Below, in pieces: positions 17,846 through 24,102 of a DNA stretch of 24,102 bases (its first letter is position 1; each line of letters begins with the position of its first letter). This DNA comes from a virus. A model generated the notes under the pieces. It was not told the DNA's origin, did not search any database, and saw only the letters and a program-made list of their open reading frames with translations. Both the position numbers and the translations under genes were made by a program. Location: positions 1 through 24,102 of the IMG/VR virus record IMGVR_UViG_3300001848_000627. One strand, written 5' to 3'.

Positions 17846-18184
17846 ATGGCTGTATATGCTAACATTCCCATCGATCAGGGATCAGACTTTGCCTCAGAAG
17901 TAACAGTTGAAGGCTCGGATGGCATCGTCTTTAATCTCACTGGTTATACGGCCAGAGGACAGATTCGAAAGACGTACACCTCGACATCTAAGATCTCTTT
18001 CACCACTCTAATCAATAATCCATCAGCGGGAAAGATCATGATTTCTCTACCAGCTGCGACTACTGCGTCAATGAAACCCGGCCGGTATGTCTATGATATC
18101 GAGGTAGTTCAGACTGGCACCGGCAAAGTTACTCGTGTCGTTGAAGGACAAGTCGAGGTCAATCCTAGAGTAACACGTCTATGA
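17846..18184 (+). CDS. Small virion protein with immunoglobulin-like (BppU-like) fold
   Basis: A 112-residue all-beta protein. It has IPIDQGSDFASEVTV, then FNLTGYTARGQIRKTYTS, SAGKIMISLPAATTASMKPG, and RYVYDIEVVQ with TRVVEGQVEVNPRVT at the end. This pattern is a familiar small protein of T4-like cyanophages and resembles the N-terminal Ig-like domain of BppU-type baseplate proteins. It probably attaches fibres or decorates the distal tail. It is the first gene after the late promoter at 17825, and its stop overlaps the next start (ATGA at 18181-18184). Confidence 0.65.
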   Translation: MAVYANIPIDQGSDFASEVTVEGSDGIVFNLTGYTARGQIRKTYTSTSKISFTTLINNPSAGKIMISLPAATTASMKPGRYVYDIEVVQTGTGKVTRVVEGQVEVNPRVTRL

Positions 18185-18426
18185 GCGGAATATCCGGCGC
18201 AATCTTTCAGACACCGTCAATCAAAGCTGCGCTGAGCAATGTCTCATCTGTTCAGGCACGCACAGTTGCTGTTGGCGCTGGAAAGTCATTAGCAGATCTT
18301 TCCGATGTCGACCTTTCTGCTGTCGCAGACGGATCAGTGCTAGTCTATAACGGAACGACCGGAAAATTTGTGGCCACTCGAGAGGTGGATAACCGAAACT
18401 TAAAAATCATCGGCGGAGCATTCTAA
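18181..18426 (+). CDS. Short fibre-connector-like protein
   Basis: An 81-residue protein translationally coupled to the Ig-like gene. The second half reads SLADLSDVDLSAVADGSVLV then YNGTTGKFVATREVDN, ending in KIIGGAF. The LSDVD - DGSVLVYN - KFVAT - GG-x-F pattern is a fibre-associated module I recognise from T4-like phages. The same terminal GG-x-F ends the next gene (IDGGTF). It is probably a small structural adaptor for the following fibre. No enzymatic motif is seen. Confidence 0.6.
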   Translation: MSGISGAIFQTPSIKAALSNVSSVQARTVAVGAGKSLADLSDVDLSAVADGSVLVYNGTTGKFVATREVDNRNLKIIGGAF

Positions 18427-18438
18427 TAACGTACTACC

Positions 18439-20115
18439 ATGGCAGGAACAATCATCAAAACCCGTTACAGTGATGTCACGAACCAACCGGCTCCTGACGC
18501 ACTAGTCCACGCCGAGCAAGCATATTCGTTCGCGTCAAACCGCCTGTTTATCGGTAAGCTAGGAGGCGCTACAGTCGATCCGATCATCATCGGTGGTAAA
18601 TACTACACCGATATGCTGAATCAGACGCGCGGCGTGCTGACGGCAAATTCCGCGATTCTGGTAGACTCAAACCAGTGGGTCGATCATCTGATTGCCGGAT
18701 CGCTGCAGCTGACAACATCTGGTGGTGGCGGGCAGGTCGTTTCCTCGATTGTCACAAGCCTGAGCGGCACACCAACTGACGGGCAGCTGATCACCGCGGC
18801 AGGTGCTAAGACATACATCGATACTCGTCTGGCCGCATATAGCATCAACGATCTGGCAGACGTCGCCATCACGTCTCCTGCGAATGCACACATGCTCATC
18901 TATGATGGCACTGCTGCAGAATGGAGAAATTTTGCGCTGTCTGGATCGCTGACCACCACAAAGACAGGTGTGGTCACGTTGTCATCTACAGGAGTAACTG
19001 CAGGACAGTATGGAAGTCAGACTGCAATTCCAGTCATCACTGTTACCGCTGAAGGACGCATTTCAGCACTGTCGACTGTCACGATTGCGACCACGCTGAA
19101 CATTGCTGGCGATACTGGTACTGATGGTGTATCGTTGCTCAATGACACACTGACATTCGTTGGTGGAGCAGGAATTACCTCGACAGTCACGAATAATACT
19201 GTCACTCTGGATGTAGACAACACTGTCGCTAGAAGCACAAGTGATCTGAGTTACTTCAGTGCCACGACATCTGCTCAACTCGCATCTGTCATCACTGACG
19301 AGACTGGCACTGGATATCTGGTATTTGGCACAAGCCCGAATTTCACCACGTCTATCACCACATCAAGCAACTCGTTTGATGTCTTCAATGCGAACGCCAC
19401 GACGGTCAATGCATTTGGCGCGGCTACCACGCTGCAATTTGGAGCGACGACAGGAACGACTACTGTTCGGAACAGCCTGGTTGTTGGCGGCAATCTGACT
19501 GTTCAGGGAATCGTCACCTCAGTCAACAGCACAACGACCACGCTGACAGATCCTGTCATCATGCTGGCACAGGACTCTGTTGCTGCGGGCGATGCAAATG
19601 ACCGCGGTGTCCGATTCAATTGGGGCAACGGTACCAGCGTGGTCACCGGATTCTTCGGTATGGATATGCAGACTGGACGATTTGTCTTCAAGTCGTCTGG
19701 CGCTGAATCAAACACCGAGAATTACTCTGCTCCTTGGAGCGATGCTCAGTTCGGCGAGATCTATGGCACAGGTGGTACATTCGGTAATGTCACCGTTGGC
19801 GTAGCTACTGACAACAAGATCACCACGACAAGTGGCACGTTGGTCATTGATGCCGCAAACAACACTGTTCAGATCGATGCAGATGCCAGCGTCACTGGCA
19901 CGTTCGGTGTTACCGGTACTGTTACTCTGACATCTGGTCTGGCTGTTTCATCCGGCGGTACTGGTGTCCAATCCTTCACGGGTAAGGCAGTTGCTGTCAC
20001 GAATACCGGTGGAACTGCTCTGGCATTCATCACCGGATCACAATACCAGCTGATTCAGTTCGATTCATCGGGCACGCCTATCGCATCAGCCACAATCGAC
20101 GGCGGCACATTCTAA
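18439..20115 (+). CDS. Tail fibre protein (558 residues)
   Basis: A beta-rich Gly/Ser/Thr protein. An N-terminal adaptor of about 80 residues (IIKTRYSDVTNQPAPDALVH, then FASNRLFIGKLGG) is followed by a LADVAI - LIYDGTAAEWRN module at about 140-170. Next comes an AFGAATTLQFGATTGTTTVR unit near 330, and at about 371-420 a conserved block DPVIMLAQDSVAAGDANDRG then VRFNWGNG and FFGMDMQTGRFVFKS. The C-terminus SATIDGGTF matches the GG-x-F ending of the preceding gene. No S74 domain is present. It probably forms a short fibre or a fibre base with the two small proteins upstream, in a cassette headed by the 17825 promoter and closed by the terminator at 20143. The start is ATG at 18439, 12 bases after the connector gene. 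Confidence 0.75.
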   Translation: MAGTIIKTRYSDVTNQPAPDALVHAEQAYSFASNRLFIGKLGGATVDPIIIGGKYYTDMLNQTRGVLTANSAILVDSNQWVDHLIAGSLQLTTSGGGGQVVSSIVTSLSGTPTDGQLITAAGAKTYIDTRLAAYSINDLADVAITSPANAHMLIYDGTAAEWRNFALSGSLTTTKTGVVTLSSTGVTAGQYGSQTAIPVITVTAEGRISALSTVTIATTLNIAGDTGTDGVSLLNDTLTFVGGAGITSTVTNNTVTLDVDNTVARSTSDLSYFSATTSAQLASVITDETGTGYLVFGTSPNFTTSITTSSNSFDVFNANATTVNAFGAATTLQFGATTGTTTVRNSLVVGGNLTVQGIVTSVNSTTTTLTDPVIMLAQDSVAAGDANDRGVRFNWGNGTSVVTGFFGMDMQTGRFVFKSSGAESNTENYSAPWSDAQFGEIYGTGGTFGNVTVGVATDNKITTTSGTLVIDAANNTVQIDADASVTGTFGVTGTVTLTSGLAVSSGGTGVQSFTGKAVAVTNTGGTALAFITGSQYQLIQFDSSGTPIASATIDGGTF

Positions 20116-20131
20116 GGCTAATTTAATAAGT

Positions 20132-20139
20132 TATAAATA
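20132..20139 (+). promoter_or_regulatory. T4-type late promoter (TATAAATA)
   Basis: An exact consensus match in the 97-base intergenic region before the last fibre. Expected transcription start is near 20145, which falls in the left arm of the terminator hairpin. The resulting leader would be about 68 bases and begin with that hairpin. Confidence 0.65.
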
Positions 20140-20142
20140 GAT

Positions 20143-20176
20143 GGGTCTGAGTTTTTACTCAGGCCCTTTCTGTTTT
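20143..20176 (+). terminator. Rho-independent terminator
   Basis: GGGTCTGAG (20143-20151) pairs with CTCAGGCCC (20158-20166) in nine pairs including one G-U, around the loop TTTTTA. It is followed by TTTCTGTTTTT (20167-20177). It closes the 17846-20115 cassette. This is the only strong intrinsic terminator I saw in the window. Confidence 0.75.
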
Positions 20177-20205
20177 TACAGGTCGGATTCTCGAGTTTTT
20201 ACTCA
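20149..20205 (+). repeat. Direct repeat of GAGTTTTTACTCA in the leader of the last fibre
   Basis: The 13-base sequence GAGTTTTTACTCA occurs at 20149-20161 (inside the terminator hairpin) and again at 20193-20205, eight bases before the ATG at 20213. Each copy has self-complementary ends (GAG/CTC). The second could sequester or position the start region. Confidence 0.6.
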
Positions 20206-20212
20206 CTAAACC

Positions 20213-23200
20213 ATGGGCAACAATATTCTTCTCAAGAAATCGTCAGTCACGGGCAAAGTACCACTGACGACAGATCTGCAGTACGGTGAAGTCGCAATCA
20301 ACTACGCAGATGGCAAGCTGTATTATAAGACAAATAGCGCGACAGTCGATGTCCTGAATCCGACCGAGTCGAACAACTTTCAGACGATTGCAGTATCTGG
20401 GCAGTCGAGCATCGTTGCTGGATCAGCAACTGCTACTGTCAACTTCTCGCCTTCGGTAGGTCTGGACATCACCACGAATGCGGGTACCAATACCGTCACC
20501 TTTGCTCACAGCGATACCAGCAGCGTGGGCAACATCAATTCTGACAATGGCGCCGGAACTGTCATTCAGGATGTTGCGCTGACGTTCGATACATTTGGTC
20601 ACGTCACTGCAGCATCGGTGGGAACCGTCAATCTGGACAGCCGATATCTGCAGGCTGAGGTTGACACGCTGAATACTGTCACCACGCGCGGTGCAACTAC
20701 TACAAATGCTATTACTGTTGGTGGAATCACAGTGAATGGAGACGCATCGGTGACAGGTAGTTTGACTACAATCGATGCAGTCAATTTTCACACTACTGCT
20801 AGTGTAGCTGATGCATCCGCACGCTTGTTCTGGGATGCCACATTTGGCCTGCTGCGCGTTGGCACAGGCAGCGCAAACGTGTCCTTTGACCTGGGAATGA
20901 CGACTGTGGTGTATGCCACGAACGATGACTCTGTCAACATCACCAAAGGACAAGTGGTCTATCTTTCTGGCGCACAGGGTAACCGTCCCACAGTCAGACT
21001 GGCACTCAACACGTCTGACACGACATCCTCACGCACTCTGGGATTTGCTGCAGAAAACATCAACACCAATCAGGCTGGATACATCATCACCGGCGGAGTG
21101 ATTGAAGGCCTGTCACTGGGAGCATATACTCCAGGTGATGTGCTCTGGCTGGGATCTTCTGCTGGCACGTTCACGACCACAAAACCAGTAGCACCGTATC
21201 ATGGTGTATTTCTGGGGGTGGTGCAGCGCGCAAACAACGGCAACGGGCAGATCTACGTAAAGGTTCAGAACGGCTATGAGCTTGATGAGATCCATGATGT
21301 GCAGATCATCAGCAAGGCCGACAAGGACAGCCTGTTCTATGATTCTACAGCAGGTGTCTGGAAGAACTACACTCCAGCAAATGCGCGCACAAACCTGGGT
21401 CTGGGCACGATAGCCACACAGAATGCCAGCAGTGTGACTATCACTGGCGGAACGATCAACAGCACATCCGTAGGAGCTACCACGCCAAGCACCGGAGCAT
21501 TCACCACACTTTCCACGACTGGCAATGCCACGATTGGCGGCAATCTAATTGTTCAGGGCACTACCACGACCGTCAGCGCGACGAATCTGTCAATTTCAGA
21601 TAATTTGATTTATCTGAACAACGGCGCCACAAACACCAATCCTGACATTGGATTCGCAGCAAATTACAATGATGGAACATACCATCATACCGGTTTCTTC
21701 CGTGATGCCACCGATGGCTACTGGAAGGTGTTTCAGAATTATAGTCCTGAGCCGGATGCATCGCTCTACATTGATACTAGCGATGCTTCATTTCAGCTTG
21801 CAGACATTCAGGCTGCTAACTTTCGTGGTGCACTAGTAGGAAATGCTAGCACAGCAACCACACTGCAGACAGCGCGCACAATCAACGGTGTCTCGTTCAA
21901 TGGATCTGCGAACATCACGATCACCTCAAATACCACAAATGCTTTGACGCTGGGTGATGGATTGAGCGGCACAAGCTTCAATGGATCTGCTGCAGTCACT
22001 GCTGCTGTGGACAGCACAATTGCTCGTCGCGCGGATGTTCATTACATTGGCACCACATCGGTTGCGCTGAATCGTACTTCTGCTGCACTGGCACTGACAG
22101 GAATCAGCAGCGTGACAGCACCGACAGACCTGACTCTGAATACCGCGGTGACAGTGACATCCGGCGGAAATGTTGGTATCAATACTTCTAGCCCAAGCTA
22201 TAAACTTCATATCACACATGGCGGAAGCTCATATGGAGTGGGCGTAACAGATGGAACAACTGCTTCTGGCATATACAACGGAATTCCACTCGCAGGAATT
22301 ACTGGTGCATATTTTGGAACTATTAACGGTAACGATTGCGTATTTGGCGCAAGTGGTGGTGGCGCATATCTGATCGTAAAGTCCAGTGGCAATGTTGGTA
22401 TTGGAACAAGTAGTCCATCATATAAGCTTCAGGTAAATGGAACATTTAATAGCAATGCACTTTGGACAGATGGATCTGCTATCGCATATTGGGGTAACGG
22501 CTCGACCTCGGCCCCATCTGGTATACTAACGTGGGATACCCCATATGCTACTGTAGCTGCAGCATCTGGCAAGAAACTGTATTTGAGTGCTAATGGTGCT
22601 GGTAACCAGAATATCACTATCGATACCTCCGGAAATGTCGGTATCAACAATACCGCTCCAGCATATCGTCTCGATGTAGGAACTGCAGACAACGATGCGA
22701 TCCGCATTCGCAATTCATCTGGAACACAGTCGAACGGTATTGCTCTGGGCGTGGGCCAAAACAGCCCGTTCTTAGATCTGGTCAATGGCGTGGAGTTCAG
22801 AATCAAGGGCAATACCTACGCAAATCTGGGCACATGGAACTCAGGCAACAATACTAAGTTCATCATCGATGCTAGCGGAAATGTGGGCATTGGAACAGCA
22901 AGTCCAAACTTAAAATTGGATGTTCAAGGCGGAGGCGCCAGATTGCTACAAAATGGAGGAGTTGCTCTCAATTTTTCAAACAATTCAACTAGAAATTGGG
23001 ATATTGGTTTAGCTGCATCTACAGATGCTTTTTATATTAAAGATGTCGTTGCAAACTCAACAAGAGTTACAATTGATACTGGTGGTAATGTTGGTATTGG
23101 AACAACTAGCCCTGCAGCAAAATTGGATGTTTATGGAACAGTACATATCGGAGCTACTGCAAATACCAACGGCAGTGCAGTTAATATTGCACAGGGAAAT

Positions 23201-24102
23201 TATAACCAGGTAAATCTGACATATGCCGGTTACAGCGGTTGGGGATTGCTGATTGGTTATGGCGATGGTTCTGCAAGCGGCAGTTATCATGGTCTTAATA
23301 CTGCTGCAATTATTAATGTTAATGATGCGCCGCTGCATTTGGGCACGGGGAATGCACCTACATTAACATTGAGTGGCGGATATGCTGGTATTGGTACTAT
23401 AACTCCTTCTCAGACTCTGCACGTTGTCGGCAATGCACGAATCACTGGCGCGCTGTATGATAGCAGCAATTCGGCAGGCACATCTGGGCAGGTGCTGACA
23501 TCGACAGGGTCTGGCACAGCATGGAGCTCGGCTGGCGCATCAGTCAGTGGCTCAGGCACAACGAACTACATTGCTAAGTTCACGGGCAGCACTGTTCTGG
23601 GCAATTCACAGATCTTTGACAACGGAACAAATGTTGGTATTGGAACAAATAGTCCAGACGCACAATCCAGATTAACTGTTGCCGGTGTTGGCGGCATTAC
23701 CGTCACGGGAGATTATAGTGGAGTGCCAGCTGTTGCAGGATTGGCCTTAGATTATCACCCTGCAAATTCTGCCGCAAGAATCAGTGTTGCAGATGGTTCG
23801 TCTGGTTGGACAAAAAATCTATTACTGCAACCGTATGGCGGAAATCTTGGTGTTGGAACAACAAGTCCCGGCGAAAAACTTGAAGTTGCAGGAAATATAC
23901 TGTCGAAGTTTTCATCAACAGATAATAGCGGCTTTTTGCAATATAGCGGAAACACTCATATATTCAGTATTACCCGCCAAACAAACAGCGTAAGTTTGAG
24001 CGGATACGATGGTGTTGGTTTGGCGCCAAACGCAACAAGCGGTCCTTCTGCATCATATGCACTGTATGCAAAATCAAATGGTAATGTGGGTATCGGAACA
24101 AC
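20213..24102 (+). CDS. Long tail fibre with GNVGIGT-type repeats (3' partial)
   Basis: Open from ATG 20213 to the right edge: 1296 complete codons, no stop in the window. Residues 1-43 are a fibre-attachment module (ILLKKSSVTGKVPLTTDLQY, GEVAINYADGKLYYK). Residues about 226-357 are a conserved beta-domain widespread in phage fibres (NITKGQVVYLSGAQGN, TLGFAAENI, GVFLGVVQRANNGNGQIYVK, VQNGYEL). Residues about 440-520 carry a NLIVQGTTTTVS - NLIYLNNG - DIGFAANYNDG unit. At about 543-630 there is a module shared with the 11094 fibre. From residue 652 there are nine GNVGIGT-SP type repeats at 60-100 residue spacing. Such proteins usually end in an S74 or similar domain, which would lie beyond the window. 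Its own late promoter and terminator region precede it. The AUG in CCATGG lacks a Shine-Dalgarno sequence. Confidence 0.85.
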   Translation, partial: MGNNILLKKSSVTGKVPLTTDLQYGEVAINYADGKLYYKTNSATVDVLNPTESNNFQTIAVSGQSSIVAGSATATVNFSPSVGLDITTNAGTNTVTFAHSDTSSVGNINSDNGAGTVIQDVALTFDTFGHVTAASVGTVNLDSRYLQAEVDTLNTVTTRGATTTNAITVGGITVNGDASVTGSLTTIDAVNFHTTASVADASARLFWDATFGLLRVGTGSANVSFDLGMTTVVYATNDDSVNITKGQVVYLSGAQGNRPTVRLALNTSDTTSSRTLGFAAENINTNQAGYIITGGVIEGLSLGAYTPGDVLWLGSSAGTFTTTKPVAPYHGVFLGVVQRANNGNGQIYVKVQNGYELDEIHDVQIISKADKDSLFYDSTAGVWKNYTPANARTNLGLGTIATQNASSVTITGGTINSTSVGATTPSTGAFTTLSTTGNATIGGNLIVQGTTTTVSATNLSISDNLIYLNNGATNTNPDIGFAANYNDGTYHHTGFFRDATDGYWKVFQNYSPEPDASLYIDTSDASFQLADIQAANFRGALVGNASTATTLQTARTINGVSFNGSANITITSNTTNALTLGDGLSGTSFNGSAAVTAAVDSTIARRADVHYIGTTSVALNRTSAALALTGISSVTAPTDLTLNTAVTVTSGGNVGINTSSPSYKLHITHGGSSYGVGVTDGTTASGIYNGIPLAGITGAYFGTINGNDCVFGASGGGAYLIVKSSGNVGIGTSSPSYKLQVNGTFNSNALWTDGSAIAYWGNGSTSAPSGILTWDTPYATVAAASGKKLYLSANGAGNQNITIDTSGNVGINNTAPAYRLDVGTADNDAIRIRNSSGTQSNGIALGVGQNSPFLDLVNGVEFRIKGNTYANLGTWNSGNNTKFIIDASGNVGIGTASPNLKLDVQGGGARLLQNGGVALNFSNNSTRNWDIGLAASTDAFYIKDVVANSTRVTIDTGGNVGIGTTSPAAKLDVYGTVHIGATANTNGSAVNIAQGNYNQVNLTYAGYSGWGLLIGYGDGSASGSYHGLNTAAIINVNDAPLHLGTGNAPTLTLSGGYAGIGTITPSQTLHVVGNARITGALYDSSNSAGTSGQVLTSTGSGTAWSSAGASVSGSGTTNYIAKFTGSTVLGNSQIFDNGTNVGIGTNSPDAQSRLTVAGVGGITVTGDYSGVPAVAGLALDYHPANSAARISVADGSSGWTKNLLLQPYGGNLGVGTTSPGEKLEVAGNILSKFSSTDNSGFLQYSGNTHIFSITRQTNSVSLSGYDGVGLAPNATSGPSASYALYAKSNGNVGIGT
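21839..21925 (+). repeat. Fibre module copy C, shared with the 11094 fibre
   Basis: GNASTATTLQTARTINGV then SFNGSANIT matches copies A and B in the first long fibre. It is followed, as in that gene, by a NALTLGDGLSGTSFNGS stretch and RRADVHYIGTTSVALNRTSA. Confidence 0.65.
22166..24102 (+). repeat. Nine GNVGIGT-type tandem protein repeats
   Basis: Repeat cores start at 22166, 22388, 22631, 22877, 23084, 23378, 23624, 23840 and 24080, all in frame. The consensus is G-N-V-G-I-G-T-x-S-P followed by x-x-x-L-x-V, at intervals of 207-294 bases. The intervening sequences are unrelated to each other. This is a common architecture for host-range-variable fibres. The array continues past the window. 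Confidence 0.8.

Noticed and set aside
20423-20953. A 176-codon minus-strand frame rich in Cys and His.
   Set aside because: It is antisense to the last fibre gene; the Cys and His codons mirror common GCA/ATG-type codons, with no spaced zinc motif and no start signal.
22166-24102. A diversity-generating retroelement target (adenine-variable repeat) in the last fibre.
   Set aside because: I see no nearby template repeat or reverse transcriptase in the window. Variation between units involves whole segments, not scattered adenines. The C-terminal end is outside, so this is not excluded for the missing part.

Overview
The window is part of the virion-structure region of a T4-like contractile-tailed phage (myovirus). 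Twelve genes are packed head to tail on the plus strand. No convincing minus-strand gene, tRNA, integrase, insertion sequence or CRISPR array was seen. Several proteins have recognisable family hallmarks: a gp6 (baseplate J-like) wedge protein, gp8, a DUF4815 virion protein and tail fibres with an S74 chaperone end. The non-fibre proteins resemble those of marine and freshwater T4-like phages (cyanophage/pelagiphage type) more than those of coliphage T4. The sequence does not decide the host.

Layout. Positions 1-5138 are the baseplate-wedge block in T4 order: gp6 (5' end outside the window), a gp7-position protein, and gp8. Positions 5153-10874 hold a DUF4815-type tail protein that appears to be split into two genes, and 10880-11092 is a short coiled-coil protein. 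Positions 11094-16223 encode a 1709-residue tail fibre ending in an S74 intramolecular chaperone/protease. Positions 16263-17833 hold a translationally coupled pair, a glycosidase-like beta-propeller and a TPR-like helical protein, inserted among the fibre genes. Positions 17846-20115 form a late cassette of an immunoglobulin-like protein, an 81-residue connector and a 558-residue fibre. Positions 20213-24102 are the first 1296 codons of another long fibre built on GNVGIGT-type repeats, running off the right edge.

Expression. Exact T4-type late promoter sequences (TATAAATA) occur at 3716, 17825 and 20132, all on the coding strand, and two of them lie at gene junctions. A strong intrinsic terminator (20143-20176) overlaps the start region predicted for the 20132 promoter. 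No visible gene start has a clear Shine-Dalgarno sequence. Two junctions use ATGA overlaps, and most others have gaps under 30 bases.

How the genes fit together. The wedge proteins gp6, gp7-position and gp8 should form the baseplate periphery. The DUF4815 pair probably sits on or near it and links to fibres. The long fibres and their small companions should provide receptor binding. The propeller/TPR pair suggests glycan handling at the adsorption step or glycan modification of the virion. The most interesting points are the split DUF4815 gene, a small beta-module shared by three consecutive virion proteins, the propeller/TPR pair, the promoter-terminator overlap, and modular exchange among the fibres.
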